This document shows positions 12,143-24,486 of a DNA stretch of 64,000 nucleotides, one piece after another. A program made the translations under genes and the position numbers. The notes beneath the pieces were generated by a model. It was not told the DNA's origin. It made no database searches and saw only the letters and a list, made by a program, of their open reading frames with translations. The DNA is from Amoeboaphelidium protococcarum (Eukaryota; Aphelidiomycota; Aphelidea). How positions within the stretch are numbered: position 1 is the stretch's first letter; every line of letters begins with the position of its first letter. The stretch covers positions 1,984,001 to 2,048,000 of the forward strand of contig JALECJ010000254.1 of NCBI GenBank assembly GCA_023515745.1, written 5' to 3'.

Positions 12143-12403
12143 GGTAATAGTAGTTTTATCCGCAGATTATGGTACCAATTGTGTTGATAACAACAGAAAG
12201 GGGTCCGTTGACACAAAACGCGAAAAAAGACGGAAGGGGCGCGCGCCATCACCGAAGCTCCAATCAATATGCATTAAGACTGTTTGCTTCATATCATGTA
12301 TCATATGCTATGTGAATATAAAAGTACTCTAAGTTTAATACAAAATCAAGTATGTATAAAAAATAATTCTCTATATTTAAAACTAACATTCATCATCATC
12401 TAA

Positions 12404-14913
12404 TCAGGATATTCTGGCTTTGATCCACGCTCTCCTGAGAGCAATCACCCACTTTACAAATTCATCTACGCGCTCAGTGGCAAGAACGTAATCTCTCTTG
12501 CTGGTAATGATACGGATATGGAACAGTTTCGATGATGCATTTAAATGGTGATTCTGCTCGTTGTAATACTGCTCCAGAGAAACGATAGCCTACTGAGTCA
12601 TTTCCTCCACAGACTTATTCTCCAATCTCGGAACAGCACTTACCGGTACCGTCACTTTAAGGGGTGTTGTCACGGATTCTTGAAAAGGTAAAACTTGATT
12701 TACAGCAACAGGCACACCAAGTGTTCCATAAAATGCAGCCCATGCAAGTTTAAGCTAATCTTTAGTTATACTCTATGACTGCTTGACACTATTGGCTAGA
12801 ATCTTGAGAAAAGTGTCATTCTCAATCCCAGGTGACAGATTCTTGTTTGTACCGGCAGCATCACTGATTAACTTTCTTCCCTGTGAAACCTCAATGGCAC
12901 TTTCATATAACATCTGTGTCAGTCCATCGCTCATCGCGTCACCATGTTTACCTTATGCAGGAAATTGAGTATTGACATTTAAAATGCCAACACCACTGCA
13001 CCATTCTTTGGCCAAGACTTTAGAACTCTTCCTCGTCACTGGGGCCGATTAAGTTCTGGTCACGGATACTTCCATCAATGGATTCGCAGCAGTGGGGAGA
13101 GCAACTTGCTTAATTGCAACGTTTACAGGAGACAGGATGGGTGTCATAGGACTACCTTGACTACTAGAAGGATCTACTGATACGACTTGACCGAACGATG
13201 AATTAGACACTCCTAAACCAAAAGAGATAGACATTGCACGGCTCTGTTTCTTGGCTAATTTTTTATTTCTCTGCGCAGGTGGAGAATTAGATCTGCCTGA
13301 ATGTATCAGTTTCTAGACGAGACTCTTCGTATTAGCCGTTGAAGATATGTACTCGTCTTCGCTCTCCTCACCAGTGTCAGACTCCGATGTCATAGCACCA
13401 GCATCAATCGATGTATTCTGTTGATTGATCCCGGACAAGCGCAAGTCTAGCTTAATCCAGATGACGTCTTTCAAATCAAGCATGCGCAAAACCTCATACT
13501 CTCGAGCATCCTGGTACCAAGACAAAACCGTGCCACGAAGAACAAAGTATCGTTAATGATATGAGGAATCACTTTTGAGTCGTGAATTGGACACCTTTGG
13601 CAATTGCGACTTGTTTGCAGAATTTTATTCCCCTGCAGCAGACTGACCATCTTAGAAGCCTTTCATCGTCGCTCCTGCAGAGCCGATATTTTACAAAGTC
13701 CCAGGTACAATATTGTTAGTGAGCACGGTATTTCTTCTGGATGTTTGCAAACCACCACGCAACTTTTTCTTGTACAAGTAGCCGGTTATACTAGGAGCAT
13801 CTACAAGCTCTCTTAAGCCTTTTTATGCAAGGTTTTGTTCATAAATCTAAGGATCTTTCGTTGGCGGCGGCGGAAAACTGACATTCTTCAAGGGAGATCC
13901 TACGGTGGCGGGAGACTGCGTAACTTCAGAGAATGGACTACTGGCGTACTCCTCCTCATCCGGGGACTGTTAATCTTCAGCATCTCCATCCTCCTCTGCA
14001 CTTTCATTCAATGCAGGTAGACGCAAGTCTACGCCAGACTTTTTCTATTTATTTAACGCCGGAAGTACTTGTATATCTTTATTATCGCCAGCAATCTGAC
14101 TGGTATCATTCAATTGCAAAGATGATCCTGAATTGTTTTCAAAAGGAATCAGGACATCATGCGCAGCGATCCACCACCAATCCGCATCAAAGGATGGGCG
14201 CGTTGTGCAAATAAAGCCCAGACGAGCTGCAGTGGACATGGTGGGTAAACTAATAATGGTGCCTTATTCATCATACTTGTCATGACCCGCCGACTTTGCA
14301 GACTCAGGAACGACAACTTCATCGCCGCTCTCACTTGACAGAGAATGCCAGCTCAACAAATTCACCGGTAACAAGGATTTGGCATTAAATCTGCATTAAG
14401 CAACCATAAGCAGAAAATCTTCCATAGCAGATCTAACCTTAAAGTCTATAAACATCATCGTAGTCTTCAACTTGAACTACTACTCCTTCAATGTTCCATG
14501 ATCTGCAGAACCAAGATCTACCGTGCCTGATTGATTCCCATTCACACCGGCAGCCACCGTTTCAGCGGACGGGACGGCGATCAGATGCTGAAACAGAAGA
14601 ACAATGACATGCGGACGGCCCTTCTTGGACAGCTCCCCTTCATCGCCGCTCTTTCTGCGTGAGGCTGACGATGATGAGGATGATGTGTTGAGTGGACTGT
14701 GAAGACATGCGCTCAGTGAATCCAGCTTATACAAATTCATGAGTTCGTACTCTTGATCAGTCTTGTACACTGCCAAACCATCAGATCCTCTTAGCACAAT
14801 CCATCTGTCCTTCCATCTCTACATTTAATTGCATTTATTTGATTATACTCCGAAATCAGACATCTACAACTTACCTGCTTCTTTCTAATTGCCACATTAA
14901 GTCCCTTTTCCAT
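12404..14913 (-). CDS. Protein with two pleckstrin-homology-like domains
   Basis: 817 residues in two exons: 14875-14913 and 12404-14818, with a 56-base intron (GTAAGT...TGTAG). Splicing joins KKQ to RWKDRWIVLRGSDG, restoring a PH-domain first strand. The N-terminal PH (1-150) is split by Ser-rich loops. A second PH-like unit begins near TGYLYKKKLRGGL (about residue 360), continues with YHQRYFVLRGTVLSWYQDAREYEVLRMLDLKDV, and may close only at the C terminus with TERVDEFVKWVIALRRAWIKA after a long insertion. Probably a phosphoinositide-binding adaptor at membranes. No catalytic domain seen. Closest family unknown. Confidence 0.75.
14819..14874 (-). other. Spliceosomal intron, 56 bases
   Basis: Phase-0 intron of the double-PH gene. 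Donor GTAAGT and acceptor TGTAG; removal joins KKQ to RWK in frame and completes the conserved PH N terminus. Confidence 0.85.
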
Positions 14914-15355
14914 TATATATGTACTCAATTAAAGCTGATATTTTGATCAGCTGTAACGGTATATTCTAGGTGACAAATATCAGAAAGATTGAAAAACTTA
15001 TTGAAGGTTGTTGATTGAAGAATTCATGGGAACAAATACAGTAATTGATATCAAACAATTAGGAAAAGGAAATCACAATACAGAAATATTTGAACACGGC
15101 CATATAGGTAAGCTGACTATAATTTTAGTTTAAATTTGTGGATGAAAGAGAGGTTGAAACTGATGTAACTAACATTCCAACTGGGAAATGACGTGACAGA
15201 GAGCTATGAGTTAAAATATCGATCTTTCTCTTTCTCTGAATTTAGATCGGCTTTTCCTTTGTTAAAGGGGAGCGATACTATCATCTCTCGCATTCTGTAG
15301 ATATTGTGATTACAGGCTTTCTCTAACACAACACTACCTGTGATAGCTTTATTAA
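14914..15355. other. Divergent promoter region
   Basis: Lies between the double-PH start (14913, minus) and the PTPA start (15356, plus). An ATG at 15026 begins a short frame with an apparent GTAAG...TTTTAG pair 21 bases long, but both spliced and unspliced reads hit TGA quickly, so I see no gene. A CT-rich tract lies at about 15222-15240. Confidence 0.5.
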
Positions 15356-16948
15356 ATGACATAAATCGCTACAGTTGTCAAATTAATTGTGTCTTAGTAA
15401 GATTTAGAGAAATTTCTCTCGTCCATCCATTTTGACTTGTTTTGGAATGGGTTTATGCTACCACTGAATCAGTTGTGTGTCCAATATGATGGCGATTGTC
15501 TTTAGGCTTAGTAAAGACTTCATGATGAATTGACCAGCGATTAGGCAGGAAATCTGGAGAAAGTGCTGAACCTAATTGATTAATGTTAGGATGCTTTAAA
15601 GCTGTTTCCTCGTGGCTCCTCTCACGATGCATAGAAGGAATTAAATCCCACCGCGTCTTCGCATCGTTTTGGTCACGTTGAATTCAGACAATACTATCAG
15701 TACATTTGGGATAATGTTCTCGAGTGGATCTGTGGGTAGGAGTAGTAGTAATAGTAGGATGGAAGTAGTAGTTGGCTCGCTGGTGACTCTTTGCTGACTG
15801 AAAATGCTCTCTCACATATACTACCATATTTCCTGCATAGTTTTGGCGATCTGAAGAGAATTGATTATGGCACTGGACACGAACTCAATTTTATGGTGTT
15901 TGTATACGCTCTGGTTAAGCATTAGTTTTTACATCTTCATTCATCGCTAGCGTTGGTCCTGCTTAATCGGTACATTGTCTGGATGCGTGCCGTGTAATCT
16001 GAGTATTGGCTAGAGCCTGCTGGTAGTCATGGTGTTTGGGGCCTGGATGATTATCAGTTTCTGCCATTCTTATTTGGAAGTGCTCAGCTGGTCGGACACT
16101 AGTACTTGAGACCGAAAGATATATGTGATCATATTGCTGTAGAGGAACATGGTTCGTATGGTTGTAAGAATTCATGGATGTTTTTTGAAAGTGTTAAATT
16201 TATCTATGATGTGAAGTTTAGTGGGGAGGGGTCTCTCGCATGGCTCTCTCCGATGTTGTATGATATCTCAGCTATCGTTCCAAAGAAGATTGCCGTGTCC
16301 GAGACTGTGACACGTTCGGATGGCACCACATATGTGAAGGAGAAGCAGGTGGCGTAAGGTTGCAGAAGCGGCTGGGACAGGGTCAATAATGGATTGATAA
16401 AGATGTATCTGGGTGAGTGTTTGAAAAAGCTTCCAATTATGCAACACTTTCTGTTTGGCGAATTTATGGGACTTGTTGGTAGAGAGCAGTACTCGGATGA
16501 GACTCTTAAGCACTGGATGACTGTATTAGGTGATGGCGACGAGTCTAAATCCCAGTGCATTGAAGAGTTTAAAACTGAGGATAGTCATCAGCGTGTTGTA
16601 GATGTACCTAATGCTTCTGTTATAATCCGCTCTGACGATGGTGGTAATAATGGAAACGATCATGAGCACCATAAGGAGGATTAAGAGGTTGTAATTAAAT
16701 ACGTTGAAGGACCTAACGGCAAAAAGATTCCCATCTATGGCAAAATGTCTTACACTCACCATGGATGCTCGCATTCATCAGGCAATAGTCTGAGTGCAGA
16801 TAGTCAATCCAATGGTGGTGGTGGTGGTTTGGTGGAAACGTTTGCTCTTGGCCAGTCCTTCCCCACCTGCTGCAACATGCGCATTCCCAGTGCTATTGGT
16901 GCTCAATAATAAAGCTAAAAGAAGCGGACCCTCATTCCTTTTGATTGA
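15356..16948 (+). CDS. PTPA: PP2A phosphatase activator PTPA
   Basis: 530-residue homologue of the phosphotyrosyl phosphatase activator, a prolyl-isomerase-like factor that loads the PP2A catalytic subunit with its metals. Conserved blocks in order: [122 protein letters not shown]. The first block lies upstream of the Met at 15455, so I start at ATG 15356. A Gln run at about residues 131-138 is encoded as TAG/GAG/TAA mixtures. The C-terminal 130 residues are acidic, His- and Gly-rich and have no counterpart in animal PTPA. Single exon. Confidence 0.92.
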
Positions 16949-17441
16949 CACGATCTATGTAATAATGTAAAGAGTGTATTTATAATAGTACTCGCTATTG
17001 CTTTTTTTTAGAGTGTATTCTTGTACAGTGTATTCAATTGTCAATTTCATCATGACGTTGCAGTCAATACTTTAATTGAATAACGCCACATTTGACCGTT
17101 CACACATGCTCCGCTTGACTGTACGCATATCCCCATCACTGGGTCAGCTATTCAGCATAACTAAAACATTAACACGCAGCATTAAAAACATTAATACGGA
17201 TAATCAATACATAAGGATCCGCTAAGTGTCAGCAATAATCACGAGTCAACTATCCGTCTTTGATAATAATACAACCTCGTAGCCGATCACTGAGGATGAT
17301 CAATCTCACATGTCGACCGACACACAACAACCTTTTATAATGAAGTAAAACAAATAACAGCAAGTAAAAAACAATTTAAAAAACCGTAAAGGCATTTTAT
17401 TATTCATTCAACCTCATAGCATTCCTCCGGTAATCAATCGC
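16949..17441. other. Convergent intergenic region (PTPA / Rap1)
   Basis: The 3' ends of PTPA (plus) and Rap1 (minus) face each other. The motif TAACGCCACA is at 17081-17090, shared with other intergenic gaps. No gene seen. Confidence 0.5.
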
Positions 17442-18232
17442 TCACAGAATCAGACACTTGCTCTTCTTCTTCTAAGCCTTCTCAGGCATCTGCTTGTTAA
17501 TTTGTCGTACCAGATCAAAGAACACCTCGTCGACATTAATCTTCTTTCTAGCCGAAGTCTCCAAGAATGTGACGGATCCCCACTGCTGGGCCAGCTAGAA
17601 GCCTTGGTCCTTTCCAACCACACGATCATCCTCCAGATCGCACTTGTTGCCACACAGAACCATAGGCACATGGTCAGTGTCCTTGACACGCAGAATTTAT
17701 TCACGCAACTCTGCCAGATCATTGAAGGTGGCCTGAGATGTGATGGAGTACACAAGGATGAAGCCCTGTCCATTCTTCATGTACAAATCTCTCATAGCCG
17801 TAAACTGCTCAGTACCTACACACAGATGCACAGAGTCACATTAACTCATACATTGTAGTTATAAACAAGACTAAAGAGATGGGAAACTTACCAGCTGTAT
17901 CCAGAATTTCAAGCATACACTGCTAGTTATCAACCTCAACCTGCTTACGATAACTGTCCTCAATGGTAGGATCGTATTTCTCCACAAATATGGATTGCAC
18001 AAATTAAACAGTCTGCAGTCATACAACGACGATCATACAAAGGATTCGATTAGTTACATCTGTCCACAAATAAAATACACCCATCCACCTGCTTGCTCAT
18101 CTATACCTCCACCGGAGAGTGAAAGGACAAGTAGGACAAGCAGGCAGAATGGATGTATAAGCACAATAAACTTACCAGTGCAGACTTTCCAACACCACCA
18201 GAACCGAGAACGACCAATTTATATTCACGCAT
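17442..18232 (-). CDS. RAP1: Rap1-type small GTPase
   Basis: 183 residues in three exons: 18176-18232, 17892-18012, 17442-17815. Introns of 163 and 76 bases have GTAAGT donors and CTGCAG/TGTAG acceptors. Strikingly conserved with animal Rap1: P-loop [10 protein letters not shown], effector loop [42 protein letters not shown] and ETSA motifs. The tail is Lys-rich and ends CLIL, a CAAX box whose final Leu predicts geranylgeranylation. Like Rap1 it has Thr (DTAGTEQ) at the position where Ras has Gln61. It acts at membranes in adhesion and polarity signalling. A Rap-GAP gene starts 1.2 kb away in the opposite direction. Confidence 0.97.
17816..17891 (-). other. Rap1 intron 2, 76 bases
   Basis: Phase-1 intron splitting the Gly codon of DTAG. 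Donor GTAAGT, acceptor TGTAG. Confidence 0.9.
18013..18175 (-). other. Rap1 intron 1, 163 bases
   Basis: Phase-0 intron between KSAL and TVQFV. Donor GTAAGT, acceptor CTGCAG. The longest intron seen in the window. Confidence 0.9.
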
Positions 18233-19445
18233 ACTTTACTTCTTGTATGATGTCTTGATGAATTGATAAGTAGTAGTATAATTTATTAGATTATAAAGGA
18301 ATCCCCAGAACTTTCAACAATCTGATAACTGTATTAAGAGTGAGTGAGTGAATAATACGACTGTATGTGTATCTTCAGTAAGTGTGTGTGTGTGAGTGTG
18401 TATGCCAGAGATAACCGTCTAAAGAAAGAAAGCGCCTTCTGTTGTTGTTGTCGTTTCGTTTCGTTCGTTTCGCCTGAGGTTGGAAAGAGAGGAGGAAAAG
18501 ATAAGAGAGAGCGACGACGGGCGGCGCGATGATTTCAGTCGGCGTTCCCCTCTGTCAAACAGAGTGAGAGTCAAAGCGACCGCCGTTGTTACAAAACATT
18601 AAGGGGACTGTTTTAGATTTGTTGGCGGAAAAGAAGGCGTTCACTTGTAGTTGTAAGCGCGCCTTGTTATAGTTGAATTATTTCAATGACTGCTGGCTTT
18701 ATTTCTACAGTTTTTTAAAATCTTGTCTGCTTTTGTTTGTTTGATCACTTGCGCACTAAGAGATTAGCGCCGTTTGTTCTAGCCACTTTGTATCCATCAC
18801 AAGTTGAGTATATTTATGATTACAATAAATCGTGATGTAAGAAACTCATTCAACGGTGTCATACACTTAAATCACGATGTTATAGAATAGAACACTCAAA
18901 CGCGGTTCTGAATATCTCCGGTAGAATCTTGGCTCTGTCGTCCATGTATTCACAATCTCAATACTTTCCCAGCAGTGTATTGTTAAATCAATCCATTGTG
19001 GCTTTTAACAATTGCCGTTCACATAATAAGCTCCTGCGTTGTTTGACGCTTCAGTACTAAACGAGGCCGGATCTTTCTTATCGTAGCAGTGTGTGTGTGT
19101 GCGGGTCTTCCTCAGTAGAAGTCCGTTCTTGACAACGAGTTGACTTTGTTATCAAAATCAACTTTATATTTTCAGCTGAAACTGGCACTTGCTTTATCCA
19201 TACTTCATCATTATACAGTAGTGTATCGTTACGATAATATACTATCTTTATCTCTTTTAAATTCGAATCCAGTAAATAGTAAATTCAAGTGTCGTAATTG
19301 AAGGATGGATCCGGATTAAAGCTAGAATAGTCCAAGACGCTTTTCAGAGATGGGATAATAGAAAACCATGTAAAGTGCTGCTGATGACAATAATACACTT
19401 GCATAGAGTTTATCCGTTGATACTTAGGAATCGCAAAGTTCAAGC
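18233..19445. other. 1.2-kb divergent region between Rap1 and its GAP
   Basis: The longest gene-free stretch in the window. It carries a GT microsatellite at about 18382-18401, a (GTT)n/GTTTC-repeat patch at about 18441-18472, and a second GT run near 19090. A donor-like GTAAGT near 18379 and an acceptor-like TTTTCAG near 19170 could mark a 5'-UTR intron of the downstream gene. I see no coding sequence. Confidence 0.5.
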
Positions 19446-22400
19446 ATGAATAGAAGAAGATCAATGGCTGCGGTTATGACTCGAGCTGCTACAACTGGAT
19501 CTGATACTCCTCAGATTTCCAACTAGCCACTGTCTGCCCCGCCTATGAAGCTGGCACCGAAACCTGATATTAACTAGATAAAAATGGTTGTTAAAGAACA
19601 GTAGCAGTAATAATAGCTGTAGTAGTAGTAACAGCGATAGAGACAATCGATTGATTAAGGGACCTCTAATGAACAGCTCGACAAGTTGGCGTCAACGTAT
19701 CAGTCAAAGGTGTCGCTGAGTGATTAGCCTGGAACTATTGCTCCGAAATCTGACGCTGTAACTGGTAGTCATTAAGATTTATTGAGTCGCGCTTACGGAG
19801 CTGGTAAGATTGGCGCTGGTCAATCAAAGACCACCACGTTTGGATTCCCAAAGTCTTCTGTTTAGAAAATTGCAGAGAGATTTGAAGAGTCATCGCCGTC
19901 ATCAAATACTCTAAGCACGTCCAACAACTCTTTTTCTCTTCGCAAGTCGGCAGATAATCTAGCTCGTGGTATTGAAAAGGTTATTCATGGCGCATAGGAC
20001 ACTAAGGCTAAGCCAGTTGTGGCTGCGAATGGGAACTCTAGTGTTCACGATAAGAAGTCCTAGCTAAACACGTTGAATGTGGCAGCTCTTAGTCCGGTCG
20101 ATAATCCGGACGATAAATCACCAGGTGCTAGAGCAAGACGTAAGTCTTTCTTACTTATGCAGCAGCAGGAGTAGTAGGAGAGTAAAGATGTTGTCGCTGA
20201 AGGGAATAATGGTAAGAAGCCATCATTGACTAGATCTAAGGCGGTGAATAATAAGAAAAGAAACTCAACTTCGAGGCGTGCGGAGACTAATCTGGCCATG
20301 GCTTCTTATGGTCGACGTAAACTCAGTACATCCATAACTCAGATTGGGCAGTCATTGAAGTAATAGAGCGGCCCTATTGATAGAGTTCAAGGATTGTATA
20401 GATTGTACAGAATTGTAGCGATGATTGCGGATGAAATTTGCATGGTGTACGATAGTTGGTCTTATGCTGTGACTGATTTATATAAACTGATTCTGCATGA
20501 TAAGCCGAATGTGGACCGTGATTCCTCGAATAATGGTTCTGAAGAGTTTCCTTTTGATTATTGCATGATTGTGGTTAAGGATTTTCTTTCCGCTGCTAAT
20601 GAGATTGCAGTTACTCTTGGCGAGAATCCTAATAATGATGTGAAGGCTCTAAAGCGTGCTATCATTGATGCTGAAGCATGTCTCAAGTAGGACCAGATTT
20701 TGGACAAGATTCCTGCTAAAGACCGTGAGAATGAAGCTAAAAAGAGTGCTCAGAAGGCAAGAAAAGCTTGCACTGGTGTTATCAGTGCATCGCTATCGTG
20801 TATCGCAGCTTTTTTGAAGTCGGGCTAGATGCTGCCTATTTTGAGTGTTGCCGGCTGGAAGATTGAAGCTGTGAGTCTTTTGGCTATGCCTGCCTGGCTC
20901 CAATTGTATGGGATGGAAAGTCATGAGTTGGACAAGGAGAAGGCGCTGGATTTTGATGAAGGCTCTCTGAGAGAACATTTTCACGATCGCCTGGTACGTA
21001 GTTAAAGCTTATCTGGTAAAGTCAAGAATGAGGTGTTTCTGAATGCTAAGCCTCAGTATATTGTTAGTAAATCTATGAGCTCAATGTTAAACTCGTCGCG
21101 TAACAGACACTTTTCTAGTTAGAGCAAGATGGATATTAATGAGGATGGAGTGAATTTGTATCCTATTGAGTATTTCGATGTTGATGCTCTAGCGTATAGA
21201 TGTTACTTTCAAGGCACTGATCACCGTAATTATATCGGTATGACTGAGAGATTTGGTGAGGTGGCTATTAGTGTGAAGAGGGAGTTGCTTGTCAAGTAGG
21301 ACGATTCACAACAGTCTCCTCTTACGTTATTTGACCAGAAGCTAAATGGCAACGATTTTACCGCGACTTCGGGGTAAGGTAGCTATTACTTTAGAGTTCT
21401 CTTTCGCTGCAAGAATTATCTTGGACAGTTGACGCATCTGCTTATTCCTGAATCTGATTTACCGACTGCGTCACGTCTGAATATATTCGGCAGTAAAAAG
21501 GATGATGACCAGAAAGAGAAGGGTGCGTCAGAGAGAATGTACAAAGCTCTCTTTTCCATGATACATCCCAAGTTGGATATGTCTAAATTGCGCCGATTCG
21601 ATGTTGATATGGATTCGTATGATGACAGATGTTAGAAGCTTGAGAAGGCGCTTGTGTAGTTGGATGAGCATAAAACTGCATTTAATTACAAGTTTGGTCT
21701 GCTGTACGTTGTCGATGGTCAGTCCAATGAAAGTGAATGGTTCAATAACGTCAAGGTCTCCGACTCGTATCTCTCTTTTTGTAGTATACTGGGAGAGACC
21801 ATAAGTTTGAAAGGACACTAAGGTTTTGCCGGTGGTTTAGACACGAGAAATGGCAATACTGGAGAAAAGTCTATTTACACCAAGTGGAGATTTAATCCTG
21901 TTGGACAGGCTCCTCTTCCGTTACTCGGCGATGGTGAAGAGCCGTTCAACTGTGAAGATGATATCACCTTCGAAATCATGTATCATGTGAGTACTCTTTT
22001 GCCGTTCACTCCCGGTGATGAGTAATAGATTTAGAGGAAGCGTCATATTGGCAATGATTTAGTGTCGCTCGTGTTCCTAGACTCTTCTTAAGGGGACACT
22101 GCATCTGCTAACGATTGGTTTGTTAAAACTCCTTTCGATCCCAAGTAGATCAAGAGTTAATTTCTTCATGTGTACATTGTGGTGTAAGAAGTGAAAGTTG
22201 ATCCTAGTATTGTACAAGTTTTGAAGCCTGGCCTATCCAGTGATAGTTTGAATTGTGTTGGATATCGCGTGTATGCAACGTCTAATATCGAGGTCCCTAA
22301 TTATTAGCCTTCTCTGTGTGATCCTCCTGTCTATCTGATTTAGAATGATGATGACAAGAAGCAATTTGGTGATTTCCTCATAGCCAAGTTGATCAGTGCT

Positions 22401-23786
22401 GAAAATGCAGCTTTTGAAGCATCCAAATTCAAGACCTTACACAATAGAACATACACTGGTTTGATGGAACAGCTTCTGCGCGATTTTAATGATGAAGTCA
22501 AAGGCAAAATCTCTGCTAGGCCCTCTATGCGTAAAAACTCAGTTATGGAGGCATCGACCGTGTCTAGTAGTGCGACCAAAGACTCTCTGCAAGGAAAGAA
22601 GTCTGTGTCAATTGCAGATTCACAGGAGGATGGCGGACAAGGTGCATCCAGTAAAAGGTAAAGTCTGATTAGAGACAAGGAGGAGCAGAACTCTGCCGAT
22701 GTTAAAGAGTAGTAGTCACCTTCTGGTAATATTGGGCTTTTCGGTCGTCATTTCAGTAGTGTTCGTAAGAGCGCTGCCGTCATGCCGTAGGAAGAAGCAT
22801 CGAAGAAGTCTGGCAACTAGATTGCTGAGGCTGGTGCTGATTTAGTGTCCGGTGAGCAGAATAAAGGGTCCGTGTTACAGCCTTAAATCACAGTTGATGC
22901 TATTGATGACGATATTAAGGCGGTATCTGTAGCCAAAGATGAACAGAAGACGTTTGTACCGGTCATGTTGAAAATCAATGATCAGACTCCTGCCACTTCT
23001 TACGGATCTGATATTAATATTGTCTCCAATGGCTAAGAGGTATCTGATATACCCGTTTAAGAAGCAGATGCCGGTCAATCACCTGATCAATAAAGCGTTG
23101 CCACCACCCGTGTTAGTTTATCTAGTGACAAAATTGAGAGTAATGCGCATTCTAACGAGACTCTGGAGAAAGCTAGTCCATCAAGTGTCAGGGTCAATTC
23201 TACTTAGGCGTCGAGTCAAGAAATAAAGAATTCTGGTTCAGCGGAAGATGTCGATGACTTGTAGCAATGGCATTCTGAGAGAGTTCGCACTTAAAGCTCA
23301 CCTGCCATGCTTCGTCTGCGTCCAAGAATTGATAGCGGTAAGAATCGACTGTCTTCAACTCGCCTTGCTGACAGCGATGAAGAGGATGATGAAGAAGATG
23401 CAAAACTTAAGAAGAGGGAGAACACGTAAAGCTTTCTAGATTTTTTGAATAGCGGCCCACCTGAGGAGCTGTTAAACGTTGGTAATACTACTAATGCACA
23501 GGCGACAAAATCTAGAAATAGTTTACTGAGAGCTTTCAAGAAGAAATCAGAAGATAACACTGACTCCGGCTTGTCACCGTAACATTCTCGAAAATCGTAG
23601 AGCTCGTCTTATGTTGCACTTCCTGGTTCTGCAGGTCGATCTGCTAACCATCTTCCTAAAGCTCCTCCTGTGTCATAACCAGGATCAAGTGTAGTAAATA
23701 CCGAGGGAGACGTTTCGAATCAAGAAGTTGGACTTGAAGATATACTGGGTCTCGACCCGTCGGTTGAATTGTCGTATAAATCTTGA
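19446..23786 (+). CDS. Rap-GAP domain protein
   Basis: 1446-residue single-exon protein. The Rap/Ran-GAP catalytic domain lies at about residues 740-1005: FNYKFGLLYVVDGQ, LKGHQGFAGGLDTRNGNTGEKSIYT, FEIMYHVSTLLPF, then RKRHIGNDLVSLVFLD with the catalytic Asn-thumb motif (HIGND), HVYIVVQE and FGDFLIAKLISAENAAFEA. A beta-rich lead-in (about 550-740) precedes it. The N-terminal 300 residues are Gln/Ser-rich with poly-Gln coded by TAG/TAA, and the C-terminal 370 are disordered, acidic and Ser-rich. It should stimulate GTP hydrolysis on Rap1, encoded divergently just upstream. Overall resembles the Rap1GAP/SIPA1 group, without a visible PDZ. Confidence 0.92.
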
Positions 23787-24486
23787 GAGATGATTGGTGA
23801 TTTATAGATTATCGAATTTAAAATTATTCTGTCGATTGGCCAGCCTTAAACGGTGATTTTCATTCTTGATTGGCTGTCTTTTGCGCCACCTGAATTTTTT
23901 TGTTGCTACGATTGTAAACACTCCTCATTTGTATTCGTTTTCTTTTTCGCCTAGATTTCGGCCGATTGGGCTTTTTACAAGTGCATGATTGCATTGGCCA
24001 CCGCCACCTGAGCCGATACTATAATAATATTCTATCTTTTGCTGATGTAGTCAAACTACAACTTATCAGTAATTAACGCCACTGCTGTTTAGTATGAAGT
24101 GGTCTTATTTATTGATTTGTTGTAGTTTGCGTGAACATCATTGCTTTTGGGTGCTGCTTGCCTTCTTCTTCTTGACTGCTTTTTAAATCTTGACCGACAG
24201 CCAAACTGCAAAACGCTGTTACTCTTTTCCGGCTTTATAAATGAGTCATAAAGGGGGTCGCATTTCTCAATGTATACGCCACAAAGCTTAAATACCATTA
24301 ATGCTGATTGATAGTCTGTAGTGTATTTGCACACACAACCCCGTTTAATCAAAGACGTTGTCAAGGCGTTTATTGATGGACACTTCACAGTCGGTCAGAG
24401 TATTACAATTGCTTTTAAACACGTCTATTTTTATATTAAATCATCTTCAAAGTAAATCATCAATCGTTTATACTACTCGAATCTGC
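23787..24486. other. Convergent intergenic region (Rap-GAP / SNARE)
   Basis: 700 bases between two gene ends. Motif TAACGCCACT at 24074-24083. A minus-strand frame over 24089-24388 gives 99 residues and continues open if TAA is Gln, but shows no domain; with only one stop codon such frames are expected by chance. Confidence 0.5.

Noticed and set aside
12120-12332. 70-residue plus-strand frame with two hydrophobic segments
   Set aside because: It overlaps the start of the sorting nexin gene antisense and shows no conserved pattern.
15026-15180. ATG with an apparent 21-base intron (GTAAG...TTTTAG)
   Set aside because: Both the spliced and unspliced readings reach TGA within a few codons, and 21 bases is shorter than any intron seen here.
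24089-24388. 99-residue minus-strand frame with several Cys
   Set aside because: It stays open through the whole intergenic gap if TAA is Gln, shows no domain, and frames this long are common when only TGA stops.
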